From VXPQ01 sp965117025 (lineage in GTDB: Bacteria > Bacteroidota > Rhodothermia > Rhodothermales > VXPQ01): a stretch of DNA of 64,000 bases. The notes below the pieces were generated by a model, which saw nothing but the letters and a program-made list of their open reading frames with translations, made no database searches and was not told where the DNA came from. Both the position numbers and the translations under genes were made by a program. Each line of letters begins with the position of its first letter. Position 1 is the stretch's first letter. Shown here one piece after another: positions 8,551 to 17,288 of this stretch. The stretch lies in the NCBI GenBank assembly GCA_965117025.1, contig OZ220746.1, forward strand, positions 1,736,001-1,800,000, given 5' to 3'.

Positions 8551-9858
8551 TTATGCGACGGCGAAATCGTACAGCGGGAAACGGCTGCACAGCGCGCGCA
8601 CTTCTTCTTTTACGTGACCTCGAACGTTTTCATTCCCCATGTCGGAGAGGATGCGGTCCATCAACTCGACCACCCATTCGAACTCCGCTTCTCCGAAGCC
8701 GCGCGTCGTCATGGCGGGCGTTCCGATCCGCATGCCGCTCGTCACGAACGGGCTCGTTTCGTCGAACGGCACCATGTTCTTGTTCACCGTGATGTCCGCT
8801 GTTTGCAGGGCCGCTTCGGCTTCCTTGCCGGTGAGCCCCTTGCTGCGCAGGTCGATCAGCACAAGGTGATTGTCCGTGCCGCCCGAAACCAGGTCGTATC
8901 CCCGATCCAGGAACGCCTTCGCCATGGCTTTGGCGTTCGCAATGATCTGTTTGCCGTATTCGACGAAATCCGGCTGCAGGGCTTCCCGGAAGGAAACGCC
9001 CTTGGCCGCAATCACATGCATGAGCGGCCCGCCCTGCGTGCCCGGAAACACCGCCGAATCGAACAATTCGCTCATGCGCTTCACGCGTCCCGAGGCAGGC
9101 GCCTTCTTCCCGAAGGGATTCTCGTAATCCTTCCCGATAAGGAGCATGCCTCCCCGGGGCCCGCGCAGCGTCTTGTGCGTGGTGGTGGAAACGATATGGC
9201 AATGCGGCATCGGATCGTTCAGCAGCCCCGCTGCGATCAGCCCTGCCGTGTGCGCCATGTCCATCCAGAGGAAGGCCCCCACCTCGTCGGCGATGTCACG
9301 GAAGGCGGCGTAGTCGAAATCGCGGGAATAGGCGCTTGCGCCGATGGAAATCATCCGGGGTTTCTGTTTCCGGGCCAGATCGCGCACCTTGTTCATGTCG
9401 ATGCGCCCGGCCAGCGGGCCGTCCCTTTCGACGCCGTAATGGGCGGATTCGTACAGAATCCCCGAAAAGTTTACAGGGCTTCCGTGGGTGAGATGCCCGC
9501 CGTGGGAAAGGTCCAGCCCGAGGAAGGCGTCTCCAGGTTTCAGGAGCGTCAGAAACACGGCAGCGTTCGCGCTGGCGCCGGAATGCGGCTGTACGTTGAC
9601 CCATTCGCAACCGAACAATTCCTTCGCCCGCTCCCGCGCCAGGTCCTCCGCCGTGTCCACATGCCGGCATCCGCCGTAATACCGTTTGCCGGGCAGCCCT
9701 TCCGCGTATTTGTTGGTCAGCGGGCTGCCCAGCGCCTGCAGGACGGCCCGGCTGACGAAGTTTTCCGACGCAATCAGTTCAAGTCCTTCGTTCTGACGGT
9801 CGACCTCCTGCTGGATGGCTTCGTACATCCGGGGGTCGTTTTTCTGAAGATCGTTCAT
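8551..9858 (-). CDS. glyA: Serine hydroxymethyltransferase
   Basis: A 435-residue fold type I PLP enzyme that interconverts serine and glycine with tetrahydrofolate, supplying one-carbon units. The N-terminal ELIASENFVS, the HSGASANAAV cofactor site and the PLP lysine Lys229 in TTTHKTLRGPRGG are all intact, and the length is normal. The product feeds methylene-THF to ThyA, encoded at 33.3 kb. It starts 27 bp after the upstream DUF4159 gene, with the short GGGCCTGTTA element between them. No Shine-Dalgarno is apparent. Confidence 0.97.
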   Translation of the reverse strand: MNDLQKNDPRMYEAIQQEVDRQNEGLELIASENFVSRAVLQALGSPLTNKYAEGLPGKRYYGGCRHVDTAEDLARERAKELFGCEWVNVQPHSGASANAAVFLTLLKPGDAFLGLDLSHGGHLTHGSPVNFSGILYESAHYGVERDGPLAGRIDMNKVRDLARKQKPRMISIGASAYSRDFDYAAFRDIADEVGAFLWMDMAHTAGLIAAGLLNDPMPHCHIVSTTTHKTLRGPRGGMLLIGKDYENPFGKKAPASGRVKRMSELFDSAVFPGTQGGPLMHVIAAKGVSFREALQPDFVEYGKQIIANAKAMAKAFLDRGYDLVSGGTDNHLVLIDLRSKGLTGKEAEAALQTADITVNKNMVPFDETSPFVTSGMRIGTPAMTTRGFGEAEFEWVVELMDRILSDMGNENVRGHVKEEVRALCSRFPLYDFAVA

Positions 9859-9869
9859 GGAGGTGCGGT

Positions 9870-9887
9870 TAGTGTTAACAGGCCCTA
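9870..9887 (-). repeat. GGGCCTGTTA element, copy 1
   Basis: On the minus strand this reads TAGGGCCTGTTAACACTA. The first TAG is the stop codon of the DUF4159 gene and the element fills most of the space before glyA. Near-identical copies lie at 32654-32674, 52731-52754 and 54081-54107, all in the same orientation and all just behind the 3' end of a minus-strand gene. Confidence 0.7.
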
Positions 9888-10646
9888 GTGCATCATGGCG
9901 TAGGTGAGAATGTTTGTGCCCATACGAAACGCAGTCTCACGCGTTTCCGGGGAGTCGTTATGCACTTCCGGCGATTCCCACCCGTCGCTGATGTTCGTTT
10001 CGTAGGTGTAGAACACGATGAGGCGCCCTTCGTGGAAAAGTCCGTACCCCCGGGGCGGGGCGTTGTCGTGTTCGTGAATCTTCGGAAGCCCGTTCGGAAA
10101 CGGGTAATGGGTGTGGTAAATTTCATGGTCGAACGGCAATTCCACGAAGGATTTTTCGGGAAAGACCTTTTTCATTTCCCGGCGGATGTATTCGTCGAGG
10201 CCGTAGTCATCGTCCACGTACAGGAAGCCCCCGTTTTGCAAATAACGCCGGAGCCGCTGCGCTTCGTCGTCCGAGAGCACGATGTTGCCGTGGCCGGACA
10301 GGAACAGGAACGGGAAACCGAATACCTTGTCGCTGGAGAGTTCGACGACATCGGGACGGGTATCGATCTGCAGGAGCGTGTTGCTGCGGACATACCGCAG
10401 GAAATTGGGAAGAGGTGTGCTGGCCTGGTACCAGTCTCCGCCACCGCTGTATTTCACGGCGGCGATCCGCAGGAGACCGGCGTTGGATGTCGTGGCCTGT
10501 TCCTGCACGACTTGTATGCTCGCATTTTCCCGGGCTTGTATATTCACGGCCTGCCCGTTCGCAACCTGCCCCGCGGCAAGATGCGCCGAAACCCATAGCG
10601 CAATGGTGCGTGCCAAGGCGCCTGTTCGAGAGATATGCGTCCGCAT
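9885..10646 (-). CDS. DUF4159 domain protein, exported
   Basis: A 253-residue protein with an N-terminal signal-like segment ending near HLAAGQV, then the DUF4159 domain: AVKYSGGGDWY at the start, the FLSGHG turn in the middle, FLYVDDDYG, a FPFPNG/DHEIYHTHY region and the ending NILTYAMMH. The domain resembles a glutamine-amidotransferase-like fold and in other genomes often accompanies MoxR/DUF58 clusters; no such partners are seen here. Molecular function is unknown. Its TAG stop is the first codon of a dispersed short repeat. The family call is fairly sure. Confidence 0.7.
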   Translation of the reverse strand: MRTHISRTGALARTIALWVSAHLAAGQVANGQAVNIQARENASIQVVQEQATTSNAGLLRIAAVKYSGGGDWYQASTPLPNFLRYVRSNTLLQIDTRPDVVELSSDKVFGFPFLFLSGHGNIVLSDDEAQRLRRYLQNGGFLYVDDDYGLDEYIRREMKKVFPEKSFVELPFDHEIYHTHYPFPNGLPKIHEHDNAPPRGYGLFHEGRLIVFYTYETNISDGWESPEVHNDSPETRETAFRMGTNILTYAMMH

Positions 10647-10710
10647 GGGGTCGCGTTTACGGTGTGTTCGGAGAGTATCTCTTTAAAGAAAAAAACAGCG
10701 ATGCGGTTTC

Positions 10711-10899
10711 ATGTCTGATCGTTCTGCGAACAGGGAATGCCCGTCCTGTGCGCTGTCCATCGATGTGCATGCGGACATGTGTCCGTACTGCGGGTATGAC
10801 CTGCCCCGGACCGCATCTTCGATCAAAGTGGCGGCTATCGTGTTCGCAGTGCTGATGCTCTGGCCACTCTTCGAACTGGTGCGGTATCTGCTGCGCTGA
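10711..10899 (+). CDS. Small zinc-ribbon membrane protein
   Basis: A 62-residue protein with a four-cysteine zinc ribbon, CPSC (about 11-14) and CPYC (about 25-28), followed by one transmembrane helix (SIKVAAIVFAVLMLWPLFELV, about 38-58). The Cys knuckles and the terminal helix make it a credible gene despite its size. Proteins of this layout are usually of unknown function and may act as membrane-anchored adaptors. It is transcribed divergently from the DUF4159 gene. Confidence 0.6.
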   Translation: MSDRSANRECPSCALSIDVHADMCPYCGYDLPRTASSIKVAAIVFAVLMLWPLFELVRYLLR

Positions 10900-10962
10900 A
10901 TCCTTATAGACATGACATGTCTGTCCTTGCCTCATCCATGCAGGCGATGATTCAACCGGGCG

Positions 10963-10977
10963 ACTTTCGTATATAAT
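10963..10977 (+). promoter_or_regulatory. Probable promoter of the RoxA-like gene
   Basis: ACTTTCGTATATAAT ends in a consensus TATAAT (10972-10977), 25 bases before the ATG at 11003, a spacing that would give a short leader of about 20 nt. No good -35 box is visible at 17 bp. The same 15-mer recurs at 23266-23280 with no plus-strand gene behind it. Confidence 0.45.
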
Positions 10978-11002
10978 CCTCTGAAAAACCACACACCCCG
11001 AT

Positions 11003-12193
11003 ATGCCGCCGTCCTCCGATTTGTCCCGCCTGCCCAAAAACCTGCCGGGAGGCATGCCTGTCAAAACCTTCCTCCGCGACTGGTGGCGGAAGAAACCGCT
11101 CCTCATCCGGAACGCGTTCCCGGATTTCGAGTCCCCGATCACGCCGGAGGAATTGGCGGGCTTGGCGCTTGAGGAAGAGGCGGTCTCGCGCCTCATCCTG
11201 GAGCGCGGCGGGGCGTATCCCTGGCAGCTCCGCCACGGACCGTTCCGGGAGGAGGATTTTGCGAATCTTCCCGAAACGCACTGGACCCTGCTTGTGCAGG
11301 AGGTGGATCGCTGGGTTCCTGAACTGGCGGGCCTGTTCGAACGGTTTCTGTTCGTGCCGTCGTGGCGTTTCGACGACATCATGGTGAGTTACGCCCCGGA
11401 GGGCGGGAACGTGGGCGCGCATGTGGACCGGTACGACGTGTTTCTGATCCAGGCGCTCGGGCGGCGGGAGTGGCGAATCGGGGCGAAGCCGCTGCCTGTC
11501 GAAGAAGAAGTGTCCGCGCCGGATATCGATGTGGATATGCTGGCGGATTTCGAGCCGGACGAGGTGCTGGTGCTCGACGAGGGCGATATGCTCTATCTGC
11601 CGCCCCGCGTGGCGCATCACGGGATTGCGCTCGATTCCTGCATGACGTTTTCGGTCGGGTTCCGCGCGCCGGGTCATTCGGAGTACCTTGACGCCGTGCT
11701 GCGCCGGGCGATCGCGGACGCCGATCCGCTGGAGAGCTTTTCCGGGACGGAGTCGGCGCCGCCCGATCATCCGGGTCGCATCGGAGAGGATGTGCTGGAC
11801 CAGTTGTACATTTTCGTATGGGACACCTTGACCGCCCCCGTCCTTGAGCAAGCCTTCGGCGCGCTCGTTACCGAGTCGCGGCGCGGCGAGGAGTTGCCGG
11901 CGCCGGAACGGGAATGGACAGGAGAAGACCTCGCCGGGGTGCTGCGGGCCGGCGCCGAACTGGTGCGCGCAGCGCCGAATCGCTTCGCCTTCGTCGAACG
12001 CCATAACGGATGCGCTGTCCTGTTTGCCCACGGCGAGACGTATCCATTGGAGCCGGGCCTGGCCTATGCCGCGCCGCTTATTGCGGGCCGGGAACCGCTG
12101 AATGCGGAAACGCTCGGGGAGGCGCTGGAGGATGAGGATTTCCTGGAGTTACTGGCGGCGCTGGCGAATGCGGGGAGCGTGGAGGTGGGGTAG
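11003..12193 (+). CDS. RoxA/YcfD-like JmjC ribosomal oxygenase
   Basis: A 396-residue Fe(II)/2-oxoglutarate-dependent dioxygenase of the cupin_4 (JmjC) family. The iron site HxD is His140-Val-Asp142 in GAHVDRYDVFLIQ, with the distal histidine at 205/206 in PPRVAHHGIAL. WRKKPLLIRNAFP (28-40) and VSYAPEGGNVGAHVD match the bacterial RoxA group, whose E. coli member hydroxylates an arginine of ribosomal protein L16. The C-terminal 180 residues form the helical dimer and winged-helix part of the family. Substrate is inferred from the family. Confidence 0.88.
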   Translation: MPPSSDLSRLPKNLPGGMPVKTFLRDWWRKKPLLIRNAFPDFESPITPEELAGLALEEEAVSRLILERGGAYPWQLRHGPFREEDFANLPETHWTLLVQEVDRWVPELAGLFERFLFVPSWRFDDIMVSYAPEGGNVGAHVDRYDVFLIQALGRREWRIGAKPLPVEEEVSAPDIDVDMLADFEPDEVLVLDEGDMLYLPPRVAHHGIALDSCMTFSVGFRAPGHSEYLDAVLRRAIADADPLESFSGTESAPPDHPGRIGEDVLDQLYIFVWDTLTAPVLEQAFGALVTESRRGEELPAPEREWTGEDLAGVLRAGAELVRAAPNRFAFVERHNGCAVLFAHGETYPLEPGLAYAAPLIAGREPLNAETLGEALEDEDFLELLAALANAGSVEVG

Positions 12194-12200
12194 GGTAGTA

Positions 12201-12230
12201 TTGTATTTCTGTACTGTGATGCCGTACATT
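12201..12230 (+). promoter_or_regulatory. Candidate promoter/operator of the higA-darTG module
   Basis: TTGTAT (12201-12206) and TACATT (12225-12230) lie 18 bp apart as plausible -35 and -10 boxes. A dyad TGTAC-9 nt-GTACA (12210-12228) overlaps the -10 region, a sensible place for autorepression by the HTH protein encoded just downstream. This is a prediction from spacing alone. Confidence 0.35.
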
Positions 12231-12255
12231 CGATGCTGTGATTATTTGCTCCACG

Positions 12256-12269
12256 CGCCACCGGGGCTT
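12256..12269. repeat. 14-bp direct repeat, left flank of higA-darTG
   Basis: CGCCACCGGGGCTT occurs here and again at 14390-14403, on either side of the higA-darT-darG module and in the same orientation. Both copies are also preceded within a few bases by GCTCC. Too short to name as attachment sites, but unlikely by chance in two short flanks. Confidence 0.4.
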
Positions 12270-12312
12270 GAGCCAGTTACATCGACCGATTGAACCTGGA
12301 GGATTACCACTA

Positions 12313-12618
12313 ATGGCTACCAATAGCGTCAAAGTGAACATGACTCCCTCGCATCCGGGCGACTTCATCCGCACGGAAATCCTTGAGGAGTTGGGCCTGA
12401 GCGTGACGAAGGCGGCAGAGATTCTGGGTGTTCGCCGGGCGACGCTTTCGGATCTGGTAAACGGCCACGCCGCGCTATCGCCGGAGATGGCCCTGCGCAT
12501 CGAAAAGGCTTTTGGCACGCCCATGGACCTTATGCTGCGGATGCAGGCATGGCACGATGTGGCGCGGATGCGGGCCCGGGAAGGCGAGATCAGCGTTCGG
12601 CGGTACGAACCTGTGTGA
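12313..12618 (+). CDS. higA: HigA-type XRE antitoxin/regulator without an adjacent HigB
   Basis: A 101-residue helix-turn-helix protein. SHPGDFIRTEILEELGLSV is the HigA N-terminal signature and the HTH spans about 27-60 (KAAEILGVRRATLSDLVNG). The ATG at 12313 is preceded by a clear GGAGG about 10 bases upstream, unusual among neighbouring genes. HigA normally follows its HigB toxin, but the 119 bp upstream hold no HigB-like frame. Instead darT starts 21 bp downstream, so this protein may repress the darTG operon. It could also be a leftover antitoxin. Confidence 0.8.
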   Translation: MATNSVKVNMTPSHPGDFIRTEILEELGLSVTKAAEILGVRRATLSDLVNGHAALSPEMALRIEKAFGTPMDLMLRMQAWHDVARMRAREGEISVRRYEPV

Positions 12619-12639
12619 AAGGCGGGGCATTATTAGGGT

Positions 12640-13284
12640 ATGACTGTGCCTGTTCCGGAAAATCCGAAGATATACCACATTGTCCACATTGATCGGCTGG
12701 AGTCGATCATCGCTGAAGGGTGTCTCTGGTGCGATTCGGAAATGGCAAAACGAGATATGACAGGAACCGACATAGGAATAAGCAGCATCAAGCAAGAAAG
12801 GCGTAGACGGCCATTGAACAGTCACAATGGTCTCTATGTTGGCGATTGCGTACCCTTCTATTTCTGCCCGCGCTCCGTCATGCTGTTTGTAATTTACAAG
12901 AAAAACCACGTAGCGTTGTCATATCGTGGCGGTCAAGAGCCCATTGTCCATCTTGAAGCTGATCTGCATGAAACGGCTTCTTGGGCAGAAGAACAGCGCA
13001 AGCGCTGGGCTTTCACTTTGTCGAATGCCGGCGCCAGATATTTTGAAGACCATTGCGATCTGGAGAAACTGGACGAAATCGACTGGCATGCCGTCGAGGC
13101 CAAAGATTGGCAAGAGTGCAAAGAGGGAAAACAAGCGGAGTTTTTAATGGAGGGATCGTTTCCCTGGACACTTGTGCAGCGAATTGGAGTCCATTCGGAT
13201 AAGGAGCGTCAGCAGGTGATGGAGGCTATGCGGTCATGTGCGCACAAACCATGTGCAGAAGTCAAGAGAGATTGGTATTATTAA
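12640..13284 (+). CDS. darT: DarT DNA ADP-ribosyltransferase toxin
   Basis: A 214-residue protein of the DarT (DUF4433) family, which ADP-ribosylates single-stranded DNA bases, blocks replication and can act in phage defence. The opening IYHIVHIDRLESIIAEGCL, the arginine-rich KQERRRRPL (51-59), the FCPRSVMLFVI strand (76-85) and KQAEFLMEGSFPW (164-176), carrying the likely catalytic Glu167, follow the family order, and the length is typical. It sits directly before darG, its antitoxin. Compared with neighbouring housekeeping genes the DNA is A+T-richer, consistent with transfer. Confidence 0.92.
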   Translation: MTVPVPENPKIYHIVHIDRLESIIAEGCLWCDSEMAKRDMTGTDIGISSIKQERRRRPLNSHNGLYVGDCVPFYFCPRSVMLFVIYKKNHVALSYRGGQEPIVHLEADLHETASWAEEQRKRWAFTLSNAGARYFEDHCDLEKLDEIDWHAVEAKDWQECKEGKQAEFLMEGSFPWTLVQRIGVHSDKERQQVMEAMRSCAHKPCAEVKRDWYY

Positions 13285-13300
13285 CCAAGGGGAGGCAACC

Positions 13301-14353
13301 ATGATCGAGTTCAAGACGGGAAACATCCTCACCGAAGATGCAGAGGCTCTGGTCAACACAGTCAACTGTGTTGGCATCATGGGACGTGGCATTGCGCTCC
13401 ATTTTAAGAAGGCATTCCCGGACAATTTCAAGGCCTATGCTTCTGCTTGCAAGCGGGAGGAGGTGCGCCCTGGTCGCATGTTCATCTTCGAAACCGGCCA
13501 ACTTACGCATCCGCATTATATCATAAACTTTCCCACCAAGCGCCACTGGCGCGCCAAAAGCCGGATAGAGGATATTGAGGCGGGTCTTGGTGATCTGGTT
13601 CGGGAAATTCGCGAGCGGAATATTCAATCCATTGCTATTCCGCCCTTGGGAAGCGGATTGGGCAAGCTTGACTGGACCGATGTTCGCGCACGTATTGAGG
13701 AGGTGCTGGAGCAATGTCCTCATGTGAAGGTTACTGTATTCGAGCCGAATCCTGAATTTGAAGACACGAGGCCCAATCGTTCAAGCAAGCCACCCCCAAT
13801 GACTCCCGGACGGGCTGCACTGGTCGGATTGATGCGCCGCTATTTCGACGGATTCCTGGACCCGTTCGTAACGTTGCTCGAAGTTCATAAATTGATGTAT
13901 TTCATGCAGTACGCTGGGGAACCGCTTCGTCTTGAGTTTCGAGCGGCGCATTATGGGCCATACGCCGAAAACCTGCGGCATGTCCTGAAGGCGATGGAGG
14001 GGTATATGATATCCGGTTATGTCGATGACGGCGATAAACCCGGCAAGGAGTTGAATTTGCTGCCGGGCGCTGCGGAGAAGGCGTTTGCTTTTCTTAAGAG
14101 CCATCCCGAAACCCATCAGCGTTTCGAAAAGGTGGTGGATCTGGTGGAAGGATTCGAATCTTCGTTCGGTCTTGAATTGCTCGCCACGGTCCATTGGTTG
14201 GTTGACCACGATGAATCCATCAAGAACAAGCAGGATATAGTGGATAAGATGTACAACTGGAGTGACGGAAAACAGCAGTTCACTCCTCGTCAGATTGGAA
14301 TCGCGGCGGACACGCTTGTCCGGAAAGGGTGGATGCGGGAAGTGGGGGCGTGA
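13301..14353 (+). CDS. darG: DarG macrodomain ADP-ribosyl hydrolase antitoxin
   Basis: A 350-residue antitoxin. Residues 1 to about 150 form a macrodomain: GNILTEDAEALVNTVNCVG (ribose-binding Asn in VNTVNC), the MGRGIALHFK loop and PPLGSGLGKLDW. It removes ADP-ribose from DNA. The C-terminal part, about 170-350, matches the DarT-binding domain, with LEVHKLMYFMQYAGEPLR and HYGPYAENLRHVL as landmarks. The ATG at 13301 has a strong GGGGAGG ahead of it and lies 17 bp after darT. Both halves look intact, so the module should be functional. Confidence 0.93.
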   Translation: MIEFKTGNILTEDAEALVNTVNCVGIMGRGIALHFKKAFPDNFKAYASACKREEVRPGRMFIFETGQLTHPHYIINFPTKRHWRAKSRIEDIEAGLGDLVREIRERNIQSIAIPPLGSGLGKLDWTDVRARIEEVLEQCPHVKVTVFEPNPEFEDTRPNRSSKPPPMTPGRAALVGLMRRYFDGFLDPFVTLLEVHKLMYFMQYAGEPLRLEFRAAHYGPYAENLRHVLKAMEGYMISGYVDDGDKPGKELNLLPGAAEKAFAFLKSHPETHQRFEKVVDLVEGFESSFGLELLATVHWLVDHDESIKNKQDIVDKMYNWSDGKQQFTPRQIGIAADTLVRKGWMREVGA

Positions 14354-14389
14354 CTATTTGTGCAGTGTACCGGAGAACTTTGTGCGCTC

Positions 14390-14403
14390 CGCCACCGGGG
14401 CTT
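14390..14403. repeat. 14-bp direct repeat, right flank of higA-darTG
   Basis: Second copy of CGCCACCGGGGCTT (see 12256-12269), 37 bp after the darG stop. The remaining space to the lysAC stop at 14519 holds no gene that I can support. Confidence 0.4.
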
Positions 14404-14518
14404 ACGTTGGTTGGGCTTGTCCGCTAAACTGTGTAAGCAGCTTTATTTCCTGTCTCCATAGGGTATGGCAAACTGGCTGGCGGTGGGTTTCCAGCCCTAG
14501 ATATCATGTGCTCTGTTG

Positions 14519-17110
14519 TTACTTACTCCCTGAGCGCAACACCACCTCCTCCGCCGGAGCGCGCATGTTGTATTCGTTGCTCATCACGCGCCCGTAGGCG
14601 CCTGCGGTAGCGATCAGCATTACGTCCCCTTCCCCGGTGTTCGGAAGGCGCCGCCCGTAGCCCAGCACGTCCCCCGTTTCGCAGATCGGTCCTACCACGT
14701 CGGCGGTGATTTCCAGCGGCTCGTCCAGCCGGGACAGGTTGACGATCTCGTGCCAGGCTCCGTAGAGGGCCGGTCGGATGAGCGAGTTCATGCCGGTTTC
14801 GATGCCCACATAGCCCGTCGCTCCTTTCCACTTGGTTTGCGTCACGCGGGCCAGGAGCACGCCGGCGCGGGCCACAAGGAAGCGGCCCGGCTCCATCCAG
14901 AGTTCCACGTCCGGATGCTCCTGCTTGAAGGCGTCGAGCGTCTCCGCGATGTCGATCATGTCCGGTTCCGGCGCATTCCGCCGCTCCGAAACGGGTAGTC
15001 CTCCTCCTACATCGAGGATGCGGGCCTCCGGGAAACGATCCCGCAGCGAGGCGAGGAAGGCCGCTGTTTCGGCCCAGGTGTCCGGCGCGACGATGCCGCT
15101 GCCGACATGGGCATGAAATCCCACGATGCGCACATCCGCTGCATCCGCAAGCTGCGCAAGGCGCTCCATCTCTTCCGGGGCCACGCCGAATTTGCTCTGG
15201 GATCCGGCCGTCTGCACGTACTTGTGATGCCCGTGGCCTCGCCCCGGGTCCATACGCACGAGAAGGTCCCTTCCACGGAACACATCGGGCCATGCTTCCA
15301 GCGGATAGATGTTGTCCAGCGTAACGTACGCGTCCAGTTCGTACCCCTCGGCGTATTCCTCCTTCGGCGCGAAATTGGGGGTGAACAGGATGCGCTTCCG
15401 GTCGATGTCCGGGAAGAGATCGATCAGAAACCGTATCTCGTGCGGCGACACGCACTCGAAGCCGATTCCACCTTCATGGAAAAGACGAAGGATGTCGGGA
15501 TGTCCGTTTGCCTTTACGGAATAGAACACGCGGTCCAGCGCGCCGATCGACAACACCCGCTGCAACGATTCCTGCAGCGTGTTTTCGTCGTATACGTAGA
15601 CCGGGCTCGTTTCGGCGGCGATGGCCAGCAGCTCCTCACGGCGACCCTGCCACCAGGCAGTCCGGCTTGACGGTTCTTCACCCGATGCTTCCATCAGTTC
15701 CCGCCAGTCGGGTCCGATCAGTGCGTCCGGTTCCCGCTTTCCGAAAAACTGCGCATGCAGTTTGCGCATCAGGCGGCGGGCCTGATCCTCGTCCACCACG
15801 AAGCTGAAGTTCAGGTCGCCGGCGGCCTGGGAGACCTGGTGGACTTGCTGTTCGTGAAATACCTCGAACGCCGCCCCCATCTCGTGGAGTATCGACCGGA
15901 TGTTGCGCCCGATCAGACTGACAATGGCGCAGGGGCCGATCTGCCGGGCGGTGCAATATCCGTTCAGCGCGTCCAGCAGGGCATCGATGCGCGCCGGTTC
16001 GAGGGCGTTTGCATTGCGGTCCAGCGAGACGGTGACGTTCGTTTCGGAGGTGGCCACCAGATCAATCGACAGGCCGTGTTCCTTGAACGTGGCGAACACA
16101 TCGGCGAGGAAGCCCACTTCCTGCCACATGCCCGGCGATTCCATGGAGATCAGCATGACGCCGGTCTTTGTGGCGATCGCCTTGATTTGCGCGCCGAAAT
16201 CGGAGGTGTCGTCGGAGATGACGGTTCCCGGCAGGTCAGGAGCGCTTGTACATTTTATATGGAGCGGGATGCGCTGCCGCTGCGCCGGTTCGATGGAGCG
16301 GGGATGCAGAACCTTCGCGCCCATCGTCGCCAGTTCCTGCGCCTCGGCGTAGTCCAGTTGGCGGAGCAGGCGGGCCGAGGGAATGTCATGGGGGTTCGCG
16401 GTGAACATGCCCGGCACGTCGGTCCATATCTCAATGCGTTCGGCGCCGAGGACGGCTCCGAGGCAGGAAGCGGACGTATCGGAGCCGCCGCGTCCGAGCA
16501 GGACCGTTTCTCCGGCCTTGTTCGAAACGATGAAGCCCTGCGTGATGACGAGATCGCCGGCGGTGCGGCTCAGGTCTTCCTGCAGAGCAGTGTCCGGATC
16601 GAACCGGCACATGGCCGACAGGTATTGCCGCCGTTCCGGGAGCAGGCGGTGCTCGTCCGCACGCAACATTTCGCGGGCGTCCCGCCAGACGGGATTGAGT
16701 CCCCGGGACGTCAGGAAGGCGGTGCCCAGTTTCGTGGACATGAGCTCGCCGAGCGCCAGCAGCCGGGCATGGAGCCGCGGGCCGGCTTCGCGAGTGAGTG
16801 AAGCGCCCAGGGCGAGGCGCTTCAATTCGGCAAGGTCCTCTTCCAGCAGGGCCGCTCCGTCTGTATCGAGATCGGCGGCGATGCGGAGATGGCGGTCCCG
16901 AATCGTATCGAGGGTGTGTTCGTAATTTTCCCCGACCGCATCTTCCAGCAGGCGTTCGAGCAGGTTGGAAATCTCGCTCAGGGCGGAGCAGACCACGACG
17001 GGAACGAAGCCGTCGTCGATACGCGCCCGGACGATGCGCTCAATGATATCCCAGCGGGCACGACTCGAAACGCTCGTGCCGCCGAATTTGAGAATGACCC
17101 AGCGGGGCAT
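14519..17110 (-). CDS. Bifunctional aspartate kinase/diaminopimelate decarboxylase
   Basis: An 863-residue fusion of the first and last enzymes of lysine synthesis. The kinase occupies about 1-460: KFGGTS (8-13), GRGGSDTSA (207-215) and two ACT-type regulatory domains, where lysine or threonine may bind. The decarboxylase occupies about 490-863, with the PLP lysine Lys533 in FYSVKANGHPD, then HAHVGSG and a closing VLGYGRRLPN cofactor region. Fusions of this type are known in Xanthomonas and some Bacteroidota relatives. It is cytosolic and monocistronic here. No lysine riboswitch is visible in the 178-bp leader. Confidence 0.95.
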   Translation of the reverse strand: MPRWVILKFGGTSVSSRARWDIIERIVRARIDDGFVPVVVCSALSEISNLLERLLEDAVGENYEHTLDTIRDRHLRIAADLDTDGAALLEEDLAELKRLALGASLTREAGPRLHARLLALGELMSTKLGTAFLTSRGLNPVWRDAREMLRADEHRLLPERRQYLSAMCRFDPDTALQEDLSRTAGDLVITQGFIVSNKAGETVLLGRGGSDTSASCLGAVLGAERIEIWTDVPGMFTANPHDIPSARLLRQLDYAEAQELATMGAKVLHPRSIEPAQRQRIPLHIKCTSAPDLPGTVISDDTSDFGAQIKAIATKTGVMLISMESPGMWQEVGFLADVFATFKEHGLSIDLVATSETNVTVSLDRNANALEPARIDALLDALNGYCTARQIGPCAIVSLIGRNIRSILHEMGAAFEVFHEQQVHQVSQAAGDLNFSFVVDEDQARRLMRKLHAQFFGKREPDALIGPDWRELMEASGEEPSSRTAWWQGRREELLAIAAETSPVYVYDENTLQESLQRVLSIGALDRVFYSVKANGHPDILRLFHEGGIGFECVSPHEIRFLIDLFPDIDRKRILFTPNFAPKEEYAEGYELDAYVTLDNIYPLEAWPDVFRGRDLLVRMDPGRGHGHHKYVQTAGSQSKFGVAPEEMERLAQLADAADVRIVGFHAHVGSGIVAPDTWAETAAFLASLRDRFPEARILDVGGGLPVSERRNAPEPDMIDIAETLDAFKQEHPDVELWMEPGRFLVARAGVLLARVTQTKWKGATGYVGIETGMNSLIRPALYGAWHEIVNLSRLDEPLEITADVVGPICETGDVLGYGRRLPNTGEGDVMLIATAGAYGRVMSNEYNMRAPAEEVVLRSGSK

Positions 17111-17288
17111 AGGACAGGGCTTGCGGGATGGATCGGGACGCTTTCCAACGTCGAGATGCGCCGCATAAGTTCCTTGCCCTGCGGGTGGCAGAGATGCATC
17201 GCGTCCGGTTCGCTGCTACCGGCCCGCTACAGGTGCATGGGACCGGGACCGATCGGAAATCGATTCGTCGTGCCGTAAAGTCTTCGGC

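Noticed and set aside
8287..9888. 533-codon plus-strand frame across pyrE-like and glyA
   Set aside because: Antisense to two well-supported enzymes, with composition typical of a reverse-strand shadow.
12194..12312. HigB toxin before higA
   Set aside because: All three plus-strand frames were read; none shows HigB/RelE-like residues and the gap is too short for a full toxin.
14262..14597. 111-codon frame after darG
   Set aside because: Overlaps the end of darG and the end of lysAC, no family resemblance and no start signal. Treated as spacer.
17111..17288. Possible lysine riboswitch ahead of lysAC
   Set aside because: The leader lacks the conserved AGAGGUGC-type core and a terminator, so no riboswitch is called.
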